64,000 bases of DNA from contig NZ_WSRO01000002.1 of the NCBI RefSeq assembly GCF_009769735.1, positions 434,001 to 498,000 on the forward strand. Reading direction: 5' to 3'. The stretch is from Streptomyces sp. BA2 (GTDB lineage: Bacteria > Actinomycetota > Actinomycetes > Streptomycetales > Streptomycetaceae). Positions 35,147 through 43,224 of this stretch are shown one piece after another. Both the position numbers and the translations under genes were made by a program. The notes under the pieces are model-generated. The model had not been told where the DNA came from and did no database searches. It saw only the letters and a program-made list of their open reading frames with translations. The number at the start of each line of letters is the position of its first letter. Position 1 is the first letter of the stretch.

Positions 35147-35986
35147 ATGAGTGAGACGAGCGAAACGGGAGTGCTGAGGACCGGAGTCCAGGTCGACGGC
35201 GAATCAGCGAGCTATCTGACCGTGGAGCAGGACGGCCCCGCCGTGTTGCTGCTGCACGGAACGTACTGGAGCCGGGTCTGGCTCCCTGTGATGGACCGCC
35301 TGGCTGAGGCGGGGCTGCGGCCTATTGCGGTCGATCTCCCCGGGCTTGGGCGCTCGGGAGGCGAACTCACCCTGAAAACTGCCACGGTCCCGGCCATTGC
35401 GGACTGGGTGACACGATTTGCGTCCGCCCTGAAGATCTCCGGGCCGATCGCCGTGGCGGGTCATGACATCGGCGGCGCCGTCGCCCAGCATCTCCTCGTC
35501 CACGATGTGCTGGAGGTGTCCCGGCTGGCCTTGGTCAACTCGGTCACCTACGACTCCTGGCCGGCGCCTCACGTGGCCCGGTTCCGGAGCCCGGGGGACG
35601 CTGCGGGGGCCACCGCCGACGACGTTCTCGACGCCCGCCGACGGGCGGTGACGGCGGCACTGGCCGGCGCCGCAACCGAGCAGCTGATCACGGACTATCT
35701 GGAGCCGTGGACCGATGCGCGGGTACGCCGCTCCTGGATGGCCCTGGCAGGCGCGGCCGACAGCCGCTACACCCTTGATCTCGCGCCCGCGCTGCGGCGG
35801 TCCACGACGCCCAAGTTGTTGATCTGGGGCGAGGAGGATGCCTTCGAGAAGGTGGAGTACGCCGAGCGGTTCGCCTCGGAGATCCCGAACACCGCGCTCG
35901 TACGTATTCCAGATGCGGGGCACATCCCCACAGAGAACGCGCCCGGCGAGATCGCCCGCGCGCTCGTCGACTTCTTCACCGCCTAG
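35147..35986 (+). CDS. Alpha/beta hydrolase with Asp nucleophile
   Basis: 279 residues. Motifs: VLLLHGTYWSRVWLPVMDRL (oxyanion region), IAVAGHDIGGAVAQHLL (nucleophile elbow G-x-D-x-G with Asp), a cap region, LLIWGEEDAFEKVEYAERF (acid region) and PDAGHIPTENAPGEI (His). Pattern suits epoxide hydrolases, haloalkane dehalogenases or related C-C hydrolases. It diverges from a GlxA regulator. An inverted repeat with a long loop begins at its stop codon. Confidence 0.88.
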   Translation: MSETSETGVLRTGVQVDGESASYLTVEQDGPAVLLLHGTYWSRVWLPVMDRLAEAGLRPIAVDLPGLGRSGGELTLKTATVPAIADWVTRFASALKISGPIAVAGHDIGGAVAQHLLVHDVLEVSRLALVNSVTYDSWPAPHVARFRSPGDAAGATADDVLDARRRAVTAALAGAATEQLITDYLEPWTDARVRRSWMALAGAADSRYTLDLAPALRRSTTPKLLIWGEEDAFEKVEYAERFASEIPNTALVRIPDAGHIPTENAPGEIARALVDFFTA

Positions 35987-36053
35987 AGGCTGACGCCCCT
36001 CCCGGTTGGATCCTCACGCGCGAGCGCCCCCTCGCCAGGTCGCCGTCAGCCTC
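35986..36053 (+). terminator. Inverted repeat after the hydrolase gene
   Basis: Perfect 10-bp arms GAGGCTGACG (35986-35995) and CGTCAGCCTC (36044-36053), separated by 48 bases. The long loop makes a simple terminator less certain; it could be a regulatory structure ahead of the zinc-ribbon gene. Confidence 0.4.
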
Positions 36054-36071
36054 GTGGATAGGGTCGGGGTC

Positions 36072-36263
36072 ATGACATCCGAAAGGCCCCAGACGCTGGC
36101 CATGGCGTTCCTGGAATCTCAGGAGATCACTACGACGGACTGCCGCCGGTGCGGCACCGAGGTATCGGGCGTCAACGGCCGCTACGCGTGCGGGGTGTGC
36201 GGGTGGGTCAACAACTGGAGTGAAGGCCATAACGAACTACCCAGCGGCGACAGCGACATCTAG
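36072..36263 (+). CDS. Small zinc-ribbon protein
   Basis: 63 residues. Two CxxC knuckles, DCRRCGTEVSGVNGRYACGVCGW in effect, form a compact zinc ribbon, followed by VNNWSEGHNELPSG. Small single-domain zinc ribbons of this kind are widespread in streptomycetes and uncharacterised. The ATG is in a typical position after a GGGGTC stretch. It may be expressed with the upstream hydrolase. Confidence 0.72.
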   Translation: MTSERPQTLAMAFLESQEITTTDCRRCGTEVSGVNGRYACGVCGWVNNWSEGHNELPSGDSDI

Positions 36264-37017
36264 CGCTGTGCCGGTTCCGGCCGCGTGTGCGGAAGGGCTG
36301 TCCGGTTCGGCTTCGATGCGGCTGAACTCGCCCTGCACCAAGGCGAGAGTCAGGGATCGTGGTGGCATGACGGACCAGAGGTTCGACGTGTGGGCGGAGC
36401 GGGCGAAGAGTCGGGATTCTCAAAATGCAGATCGGATAGGGAATACAACAGGTCGCCCCAATACGGGGATTGAGCATCTCCAACCTCCGCCCCCTCGTCG
36501 ACATTGATTTCCCCATTTCGGCTCTAGATGCCGGGAGCTGCTCGATCTGGTGAGTGAGGCCGTGCGCTGTCGCCTCGGTGACGTCGGGAGCGGCTGGCAC
36601 TCGCGCTATGCGCGTTGCGCAGCAGGACCCGGACCATTCAATATGCCCGCTTTGGCAGGGAAAGTGAACTTCGCACCATGTCCATCTTGCCCGTAAGAAA
36701 TGCTTTTGCTCAGTATTGGTAATGTATATAAAGCCATGCCTGCATTGCGGGATACTCATGCGAAATGGCGCGATCCGATACGCCATCGAGTCGCCCTCCA
36801 GCCCGCATCCCATTCAGTGGAATAGGTCACACCAACAGCTCGCGCCTCCCGGGGAGCCGCTGAGCGCACTTCCGTTCTGCGTAAAGAAAGTTGGGGCTAT
36901 TTGATCAAAGAAAGTGGGCGGTTCCGGTCATCAAGGACTGGCCTCGCGCATTCCCTATTCGAATTCCGCTCTTGTTCCGTCCGGGCTTTCTCGCTTAACG
37001 TCACCGTCAATCCGGAT
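36264..37017. other. Long non-coding gap, comparatively AT-rich
   Basis: About 750 bases with no supportable gene; open frames on either strand have random codon use and no ribosome site. The composition (for example 36690-36960) is much less GC-rich than coding DNA around it. The right end (36900-37017) must hold the promoter for the riboswitch transcript. Confidence 0.65.
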
Positions 37018-37193
37018 GGAACGCCGAATCCTGCCGCTGTCCGGAAACCCTTCCCATCACTCACTTTCGCTCGGCAGGAGCGGGGGACCCAGGTAAGCCG
37101 CCGATCCGGATTCCGGAACGGCTCGGGGTGAAGTCGCATGCGCAGTGCGACCGGACATCTCCCGTCCGAACCCGACAGCTCACCTCGTAGGCG
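37018..37193 (+). promoter_or_regulatory. c-di-AMP (ydaO/yuaA-type) riboswitch
   Basis: The 5' leader of the LysM/SLT gene contains the recognisable ydaO pieces in order: ACGCCGAATCCTGCCG (from 37021), CGGCAGGAGCGGGGGACCC (37072-37090) pairing with the first, GCTCGGGGTGAAGTCGC (37121-37137), GCGACCGGAC, and the conserved 3' block CCGAACCCGACAGCTCACC followed by TCGTAGGCG (ending 37193). The AGGAG-type ribosome site begins three bases later. In actinobacteria this class switches off cell-wall hydrolase and Rpf genes at high c-di-AMP. Pattern match by eye, but the conserved blocks are strong. Confidence 0.88.
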
Positions 37194-37210
37194 ACGGAGA
37201 GGAATTCGTC

Positions 37211-37936
37211 ATGCCTGCAAAGGGAAAGCACCGCCGTCCCAAGTCCAGCTCACTCACCCGTGGCATCGCCGCCGCAGGCACGGGCGGGGCCGTGCTCGTG
37301 CTCCCGGTCCTCGGCGCGACCGCCGCCAGCGCCGCGCAGGCAGGCCCGGCCGCCAAGCCCGCCGCTGCCCCGAAGACCTACGTCGTCGCAGCGGGCGACA
37401 CCCTCTCCAAGATCGTCCGAGAGCACTCGCTGAGCGGCGGCTGGAAGAAGCTGTACGAGGACAACCGCGACGCCCTCGGTGGTGACCCGGCACTGATCCA
37501 CCCCGGTATCAAGCTCACCCTCGGCGAGAAGGCCACCGCCGAGCGAGCAGACCGCTCCGAGCGCAAGGACACCGCAGCCGCGAAGCCCGCCTCTGCCCCG
37601 GCGAAGAAGTCGTACACCAACGATCTCGACGGCTGGATCAAGGAATCGCTCGACATCATGGCCCAGCGCGGCATCCCCGGCTCCTACGAGGGCATCCACC
37701 GCAACATCATGCGCGAGTCCTCCGGCAACCCGCTGGCTATCAACAACTGGGACTCCAACGCCGTGGCCGGAACCCCCTCCAAGGGACTCCTGCAGGTCAT
37801 CGGCCCCACGTTCGACGCCTACCACGTGCCCGGCACCTCGCTGGACAGCTACGACCCGGTCGCCAACATCACTGCCGCCTGCAACTACGCGGCCGACCGG
37901 TACGGCTCGATCGACAACGTGAACGGCCCGTACTAG
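37211..37936 (+). CDS. Secreted LysM/lytic transglycosylase-like cell-wall hydrolase
   Basis: 241 residues from the ATG at 37211 (GGAGAGG nine bases upstream). A basic start (MPAKGKHRRPK), signal helix and ATAASAAQA cleavage region are followed by a LysM peptidoglycan-binding domain (about 58-107, TYVVAAGDTLSKIVREHSLSGGWKKLYEDN) and a C-terminal SLT/transglycosylase domain (about 140-241). The likely catalytic Glu is in IMRESSGNPLA, with GLLQVIGPTFDAY and NITAACNYAADRYGS as usual. Expected to cut glycan strands during growth or germination. It sits directly under a c-di-AMP riboswitch and is followed by a strong terminator, so it is a single-gene unit. Confidence 0.93.
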   Translation: MPAKGKHRRPKSSSLTRGIAAAGTGGAVLVLPVLGATAASAAQAGPAAKPAAAPKTYVVAAGDTLSKIVREHSLSGGWKKLYEDNRDALGGDPALIHPGIKLTLGEKATAERADRSERKDTAAAKPASAPAKKSYTNDLDGWIKESLDIMAQRGIPGSYEGIHRNIMRESSGNPLAINNWDSNAVAGTPSKGLLQVIGPTFDAYHVPGTSLDSYDPVANITAACNYAADRYGSIDNVNGPY

Positions 37937-37972
37937 ACCGCACCCCCCTCGCATCATCCCTCTCGTCCCCTC

Positions 37973-38004
37973 TGAGCCCCGGCGCGCCAGGCGCCCGGGG
38001 CTCA
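37973..38004 (+). terminator. Strong hairpin terminator of the LysM/SLT gene
   Basis: TGAGCCCCGG and CCGGGGCTCA form a perfect 10-bp stem, with further G/C pairing inside, 37 bases past the stop. Confidence 0.8.
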
Positions 38005-38088
38005 GGCCTGTCCGGGGCCGGCTTCCTATCCGAGAGGGCTGACCGGCGGCAAACCAATATGCGTTCGCCCCAGTCGCGCGGTGGGCAC

Positions 38089-38727
38089 TCACACGCCCTT
38101 CGTGCCGTACCAGCGCCACTCGGTGAGTCGTGGGCGATGAGGGAGGGCGGTGCGTCCCGTCGCCCACAGCAGGATCTGCCAGACGTCACAGTCAATGGCG
38201 ACGTGGGGAAAGAGCCTCTGCAGGACCCGTTCGCACAGATCCCTCGGCGGCGACCACTCCAGATTCAACCCCTGAGTGATGTCATGGGTGTGCACAAGGG
38301 TTTCAACGACTGCCATGGCAGCAAAGCCCTCTGGGTCCGAGGGCCCAAAGACGTGGTGAGCGACGGTGGTTGAGGGTGCCGTGCGCAGCACGGACGCCAG
38401 CAAGCCTCCACACGCCTCCAGGATGGTCAGGAGACCCTCGGGTCCCGAGGCCCGATCAACGAAGATGACATTCTCCGGCCCACCACTTCGGTCACTGCTC
38501 GTCCGGAACGGCAACACCGTTGACATCGGCGGCTTGGCGAGCCCAAACCTCGCGGCGTAGGTGAACAGATCGTCGGCCAGATGCTCGAGCGTCTCCCAAC
38601 ACGTCCACTCGAGCGTTCCCGCCTTGGCCTCCCAGGCGTCGGGATCTGCATCCCTCAGGGTGTCGATGGCCAGAGTGACGACCCGGCGCAGGTCTTCTCC
38701 GTCAACTGCGATGTCCGCGCTCTGCAT
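38089..38727 (-). CDS. DinB/mycothiol-dependent maleylpyruvate isomerase-like protein
   Basis: 212 residues of the DinB/MDMPI four-helix fold: WTCWETLEHLADDLFTYAARFG gives the first His, and AVVETLVHTHDITQGLNL gives the paired His that complete the metal site. FEGFAAM-like helix AAMAVVETLVHTHD is characteristic. Members use mycothiol or bacillithiol for isomerase or conjugation reactions; the substrate is unknown. The gene ends 160 bases before a convergent hairpin and starts next to a tandem 14-bp repeat. Confidence 0.78.
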   Translation of the reverse strand: MQSADIAVDGEDLRRVVTLAIDTLRDADPDAWEAKAGTLEWTCWETLEHLADDLFTYAARFGLAKPPMSTVLPFRTSSDRSGGPENVIFVDRASGPEGLLTILEACGGLLASVLRTAPSTTVAHHVFGPSDPEGFAAMAVVETLVHTHDITQGLNLEWSPPRDLCERVLQRLFPHVAIDCDVWQILLWATGRTALPHRPRLTEWRWYGTKGV

Positions 38728-38740
38728 GCGGAAGATCGTA

Positions 38741-38782
38741 AGTCAGTCGTCAATAGTCAGTCGTCGATAGTCAGTCGTCAAT
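38741..38782. repeat. Three tandem 14-bp repeats across the permease stop codon
   Basis: AGTCAGTCGTCAAT at 38741-38754, the same with one change at 38755-38768, and an exact copy at 38769-38782. The third copy contains the stop codon and last residues of the sugar permease gene, so the array seems to be an expansion of that coding end. Confidence 0.85.
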
Positions 38783-39622
38783 GCCCGACCGCTCCACCCC
38801 CGCCACGATCCACCGTTGGAAGAACAGGAACACGACGAGCAGCGGCACGATCGACACAGCGGCCGCGATGAAGAGTTCGTGCAGCCTGATCACCTGGGAC
38901 GTGGTGAACGACGACAGGGCCACCTGCACCGTCCATGCGTCGCGGTCCTGTCCGATGACCAGCGGCCACAGGAACGAGTTCCACGCGCCGATGAAGACGA
39001 TCGTGCCCACCGCCGCGAAGACGGGCCGGGAGTTGGGCACCACCACCCGCCAGTACGTGCGCCAGTATCCGAGCCCGTCGACGCGCGCCGCGTCCTCCAA
39101 CTCCCTTGGGAATCCGAGGAAGTACTGCCGGAATACGAAGCACGCGAAGGCGGAGAACAGCGTCGGGACGATCAGACCGCGCAGCGTCGACACCCAGCCG
39201 AGCGACGACACCAGGACGAACGTCGGGACGAAGGTGACGGAGGCCGGGACCATCAGCGTGCCGAGGATCGCGTAGAACACCTTGTTCGCGTGGCGGTACG
39301 GGATGCGGGCCAGGCCGTAGCCGGCCAGCGAGGCCAGCAGCAGCGTGCCGAGCGTCGTCGCGACCGCGATGAGCGAGGAGTTGAGCAGGGAGCGCGCAAA
39401 CGGTACGGAGGTGTCTTCGAAGAGCTCTTTGACGTTCCCCCAGCGCAGCGAGGAGGGGAAGAAGGTCCACTCGGGCGAGGTGATGTCACTCTCGGACGAG
39501 AGCCCGTTGCGGACAAGGAGGTAGAAGGGGATCAGGAACAGGAGCGCGAGTGCTATCAGCAGCGAGAGGCGCAGCGCGCGGCCCGCCCTGACCCTTGCGT
39601 CGTCCCTCGTGTGGCCTCTCAT
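38771..39622 (-). CDS. Carbohydrate ABC transporter permease (MalG/CUT1-type)
   Basis: 283 residues, six transmembrane helices. The EAA loop reads ELEDAARVDGLGYWRTYWRVVVPNSRPV, the site of contact with the ATPase. Together with the upstream permease and lipoprotein it forms a CUT1 importer for an oligosaccharide; sugar unknown. The ATG overlaps the stop of the preceding permease by four bases (ATGA), showing translational coupling. No ATP-binding gene follows; a shared MsiK-type ATPase elsewhere, as is known for Streptomyces sugar importers, is the likely partner. Confidence 0.92.
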   Translation of the reverse strand: MRGHTRDDARVRAGRALRLSLLIALALLFLIPFYLLVRNGLSSESDITSPEWTFFPSSLRWGNVKELFEDTSVPFARSLLNSSLIAVATTLGTLLLASLAGYGLARIPYRHANKVFYAILGTLMVPASVTFVPTFVLVSSLGWVSTLRGLIVPTLFSAFACFVFRQYFLGFPRELEDAARVDGLGYWRTYWRVVVPNSRPVFAAVGTIVFIGAWNSFLWPLVIGQDRDAWTVQVALSSFTTSQVIRLHELFIAAAVSIVPLLVVFLFFQRWIVAGVERSGIDD

Positions 39623-40572
39623 TCCGCCTCCTTCCTGCCGAGCCCGAACCACTTCGCCTGACCCACCGTCACCACCGCGATGATCAGGGCGAGCAGGACG
39701 GCGCCCGCGCTGCCGAGACCGAGGTTCTGTCCCTGACCGAGCGCCGTGTAGTAGAGGTAGACGAGTGGGGGCCTGGCGTAGGGCGGGTAGCCGCGGGAGT
39801 CCGAGAGCAGGTTGTAGAACTCGTCGAACGCCTGGAAGGCGTTGATGACGAGCAGCAGCACCACCGCCACCGATGTCGCCTTCAGCTGCGGGAACGTGAT
39901 GTGGCGGAAGACCTGCCAGCCGGGCCGCGCCCCGTCCACGGCCGCAGCCTCGTAGAGGGTGGGGCTGATGCGCTGGAGTCCGGCGAGGAAGAGCACCATG
40001 TAGAAGCCCGCCTGGAGCCAGAGCCGTACGGTGACGATCACGGCCCAGTACCAGGGCGGGTCGGTGGTCGAAAGCCAGGCTATCTGGTCGCCGCCGAACC
40101 AGCCGAGGACCGTGTTGGCGAGCCCGAACCGTACTCCGTTGAAGATCGACATCTTCCAGATGAGCGCGGCCACGACGTAGGAGCAGGCCGCGGGCAGGAA
40201 GAAGACCGAGCGGAAGAACGCCTGGGCACGGCGCTGGCGGTGGACCATGAGGGCGAGCGCGAGGGAGAGCGCGTACGTCGCGGGCACGATGAAGAGCGAG
40301 AAGACCAGGAAGGTCCACAGGCTGTCGGTGAACGCCTCGTTCCGCAGCATCTCGGTGTAGTTGCCGAGGCCGACGAAGTCGTTCGGGGTGACGGTGTTGT
40401 GTGCGTCGAAGAAGCTGAGGTAGACGCTCCAGCCGAGCGGGACGTACGTGAAGACGCCCAGGCCGAGCAGGAAGGGTCCGACGAACACCCAGAACCAGAG
40501 GGTGCGGTTCTGCTGTCCCCACAACTTCCTTCGCCCACTTGCCTGTTGTTCGCGAGGGGCTGCTGTGGTCAC
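39619..40572 (-). CDS. Carbohydrate ABC transporter permease (MalF/CUT1-type)
   Basis: 317 residues, about six membrane helices beginning FWVFVGPFLLGLGVFTYVPLGWSVYLSF. EAA loop: LYEAAAVDGARPGWQVFRHITFPQL. Its GTG overlaps the stop of the binding-protein gene by four bases (GTGA) and its stop overlaps the next permease start, so all three genes form a tightly coupled operon read from 41822 to 38771. Confidence 0.92.
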   Translation of the reverse strand: MTTAAPREQQASGRRKLWGQQNRTLWFWVFVGPFLLGLGVFTYVPLGWSVYLSFFDAHNTVTPNDFVGLGNYTEMLRNEAFTDSLWTFLVFSLFIVPATYALSLALALMVHRQRRAQAFFRSVFFLPAACSYVVAALIWKMSIFNGVRFGLANTVLGWFGGDQIAWLSTTDPPWYWAVIVTVRLWLQAGFYMVLFLAGLQRISPTLYEAAAVDGARPGWQVFRHITFPQLKATSVAVVLLLVINAFQAFDEFYNLLSDSRGYPPYARPPLVYLYYTALGQGQNLGLGSAGAVLLALIIAVVTVGQAKWFGLGRKEAE

Positions 40573-41822
40573 GACTTCTTCTTCACCCGGCCGAGCTCGG
40601 CGGACACCTTGCGCACGACCTTCTTGAGCTCGCCGTCGGGGCTCGCACCGTCCTTGATGATCCGGCTCAAGGCATCTTGGTAAGCACTCCTGCTGGCGGG
40701 GGTCCAGAGGAGGGGCTCGGCGTGGCCGTAGTCCGTGGTGTAGCGGACGGCGTCGGCCGCCGCGCCCTTGCTGAGTTTGTCAGCCTTCTTCGCCAGGGAC
40801 ATACGGGCCGGGATGTGGAATCCGTACGCGAGGGCGAAGTCCTCCTGGCGGTCGGTGCTGTCGATCCACAGCCACTTGAGGAAGTCCTTGCCGGCCTTCT
40901 GGTGCTTGCTGCGCGTGCTGACCGCGGCGGCGTACGCGCCGACGGGCACCGAGGGCTTGCCCGCCGCGCCGTCCTTCGGGAACGGCAGGACGCCGAAGTC
41001 GTCGCCGAGTTCCTTCTGCACGGTGGGCAGGGCCCACAGGCCCGACCACTGCATGGCGGTGAGCCCCTGGACGAACGCCGACGGGTCCGACCAGTCGGCG
41101 GGCGCGCCCAGGAGCAGCGACTTGTCGGCGTACAGCCGGTGGATCTTGCCGAGGGCGCGGGCGGCGGCCGGGTCGTCGAAGCCGACCTTGCCGTCGGCGG
41201 TGACGAGTTCGAGACCGGCGGCGTACAGGGGCGTGCCGCCCAGGACGCCGGCGCCTCCGTCGTTGCCCAGGAACAGGCCCTTCGTCTTCTTCGACGTGAG
41301 CTTCTTCGCGGCGTCCACGAGCTCGTCCAGCGTCTTCGGGGGCTGAACCCCCGCGTCGGCGAGCAGGCTCTTGCGGTAGTAGAGCATCTGCATATCGATG
41401 ACTTGGGGGATGCCCCAGATCCTGCCGTCGTACGTCTTCGGGGCGAGAACGGCAGGGTTGAAGTCGTCCTTGACGCCGTCGAACAGCTCGGTCAGATCGG
41501 CGACCTGCTTGCCCTGGATCTGGTCGAGGGACGGGCCGTTGACCTCGAATACGTCAGGGCCCGAGTCGGTGAGGAGCGCGGCCGCGGTCTGCTCGTCGTA
41601 GTTGCCGGGTCGCCACTGGACGGTGACGTTCGCCTTCTTGTAGGCGGCGGCGTACTTCTTCACGGCCTGCTCGGTGCCCTGCTCGCCGTACTGGTGGTAC
41701 CACTGCGACAGCTTCGGCCCGTCGCCTGAACCACCATCGTCCCGGCCCGTGTTGGAGCCACATGCGCTCAGCAGCCCCAACACGGCGCCCGCCCCGAGCA
41801 GTCCCCTGCGGTTGATCGTCAT
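40569..41822 (-). CDS. Sugar ABC transporter substrate-binding lipoprotein
   Basis: 417 residues from the ATG at 41822 with GGGGA upstream. TINRRGLLGAGAVLGLLSACGSN carries a twin-arginine-like pair and a lipobox (LLSACG), so it is exported and anchored. The mature part is a family-1 extracellular solute-binding fold (LSQWYHQYGEQGTEQAVKKYAAAYKKANVTVQW, GIPQVIDMQMLYYRKSLL, TAMQWSGLWALP). First gene of the importer operon; ligand probably an oligosaccharide. No LacI-type operator or regulator gene is adjacent. Confidence 0.92.
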   Translation of the reverse strand: MTINRRGLLGAGAVLGLLSACGSNTGRDDGGSGDGPKLSQWYHQYGEQGTEQAVKKYAAAYKKANVTVQWRPGNYDEQTAAALLTDSGPDVFEVNGPSLDQIQGKQVADLTELFDGVKDDFNPAVLAPKTYDGRIWGIPQVIDMQMLYYRKSLLADAGVQPPKTLDELVDAAKKLTSKKTKGLFLGNDGGAGVLGGTPLYAAGLELVTADGKVGFDDPAAARALGKIHRLYADKSLLLGAPADWSDPSAFVQGLTAMQWSGLWALPTVQKELGDDFGVLPFPKDGAAGKPSVPVGAYAAAVSTRSKHQKAGKDFLKWLWIDSTDRQEDFALAYGFHIPARMSLAKKADKLSKGAAADAVRYTTDYGHAEPLLWTPASRSAYQDALSRIIKDGASPDGELKKVVRKVSAELGRVKKKS

Positions 41823-42267
41823 AGGTCGTCCCCCTGTTCGCTGTACGGCTGATCCCGACGGCCCAACGATCAACCATGCAGGCGGATTACGACAGAGGGA
41901 CTACGGCCGTGTGTCGGCTGATCCGGGGGCTCGCGGCTCAGTGGTTGTTCTTGCCGTTGCCCAAGCGCCGGTATGCCGCTGAGGATGTGCGACAGCGGCT
42001 CGTCGCCCTTAGGAGCTGCTGTCCTCGTACGGGCCCAGAACCCTCAGGGTGTTGCTGCCCCGCTCGGTACAACCGTGTGGAGATCGAGCGTGCGAAGCCG
42101 CGCCCCACCTCTTCGCTCCCGAAGACGGAGGCGAGGCACAGCAGTTGACTCGCACCACCGCCATCCGCGGCACGGGCGCGGTCCCGGGCGGCGATAAATC
42201 GCCGGAGAGCGATGAGTTCCGCGCCCGGGCACGGTCTATATGTGCACACCGCGAACCGGAGGCACTC
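41823..42267. other. Intergenic region with no supported gene
   Basis: Contains the promoter of the sugar importer (left) and of the DUF899 gene (right, GGAGG at the end). Several open frames exist but none has a ribosome site or a recognisable product. No tRNA fold could be drawn. Confidence 0.55.
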
Positions 42268-42969
42268 ATGACCCTCGAAGCACTGCCGCCCGTCGTCGAT
42301 GCCGAGACCTAGCAGCGCCAACTCGACGACCTGCGTGTCCGGGAGAAGGCCGCGACCCGGGAGCTCGACGCGATCGCCGCCCAGCGCCGCCGGATGCCGA
42401 TGGTCGAGATGCCCGACTACACCTTGGAGGGTGAGGAGGGACCGGCCCGGCTGGCCGACATCTTCGACGGCAAGTCACAGCTGATCGTCTACAACCACAT
42501 GTGGTTCCCCGGCAAGGAGTGGCAGTGCCCGGGCTGCACGGGGTTCACGTCGCAGTTCACCCGGCTGGAGTTCCTCGAGGCCTACGACGCCAGGTTCGTC
42601 ATCGTCACGCACGGCCCGATCGACGAGGCCCTCGCGTACAAGCGGCGGGTCGGGAACAAGATGACCTGGTACTCCACCGCGAACAGCACATTCGGCACCG
42701 ACGTGGGCGCGCCGCCCGGCGGTGGATTCGCGGTCAACGTCTTCCTGCGTGACGGCGACACCGTCCATCGCACCTGGCACACCAACGGCCGAGGCACCGA
42801 GCAGCTCAGTCACACCTTCGCGCTGATCGACCTGCTGCCCTACGGGCGGCAGGAGGAGTGGCAGGACTCCCCCGAGGACTGGCCGCAGTCCCCCACCTAC
42901 AGCCGATGGGCCGGCTCCGAGGACATCGCCGCGCGCTACGGCCCGGAGGTGTCATCGGGGGGATCGTGA
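42268..42969 (+). pseudogene. DUF899-family thioredoxin-like protein, interrupted by in-frame TAG
   Basis: From the ATG at 42268 (CCGGAGG five bases upstream) the reading frame runs MTLEALPPVVDAET, then TAG at 42310-42312, then continues in the same frame QRQLDDLRVREKAATRELDAIAAQRRRMPMVEM and on to VSSGGS. In intact DUF899 proteins this position is normally Trp (in the S-x-E-E-W-type start), so one base change TGG to TAG explains the stop. The rest is complete: WFPGKEWQCPGCTGFTSQF, RVGNKMTWYST and VFLRDGDTVHRTWHTNGRG. A shorter product starting at the ATG at 42394 (191 residues) could still be made but would lack the N-terminal helix. Confidence 0.8.
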
Positions 42970-42998
42970 AGCCCCCTCTCGCTCAGCCGCCCACCCCG

Positions 42999-43136
42999 CT
43001 ACTGACCGTCGGCGGCTGCCCCGGCGGGCGTGCTCCTGCGCTCGCGGCACGCCTTGCAGAACTCCAGGCACACCCAGATGCCCACGGCGCCGACGGTGGC
43101 GAGGACGGTGACGCCCACAATGAACGGGATAATCAT
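42999..43136 (-). CDS. Small single-pass membrane protein
   Basis: 45 residues: MIIPFIVGVTVLATVGAVGI then WVCLEFCKACRERR and a short tail. One hydrophobic helix, then three Cys in the pattern C-x4-C-x2-C and a basic stop-transfer end. GGAGG lies upstream at somewhat long spacing. Function unknown; codon use with G/C third positions supports it being real. Confidence 0.55.
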   Translation of the reverse strand: MIIPFIVGVTVLATVGAVGIWVCLEFCKACRERRSTPAGAAADGQ

Positions 43137-43224
43137 GCGGTGAGCGTAACCTCCCGTCTTCCCGGAGTGGCCACCGCCGTCCCGTCCAGGCGTCCACCGG
43201 CCGGCCCCAGGCTGTCGTTGTCCG

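Noticed and set aside
36208..36813. 201-codon minus-strand open frame in the long gap
   Set aside because: Codon third positions are not G/C biased, and no ribosome site or recognisable fold is present.
38771..40522. 583-codon open frame across both permeases
   Set aside because: First half is an out-of-frame reading of the upstream permease; the true permease starts at 39622 with ATGA overlap.
41823..42267. Possible tRNA or gene remnant
   Set aside because: No cloverleaf could be drawn and no frame has coding character.
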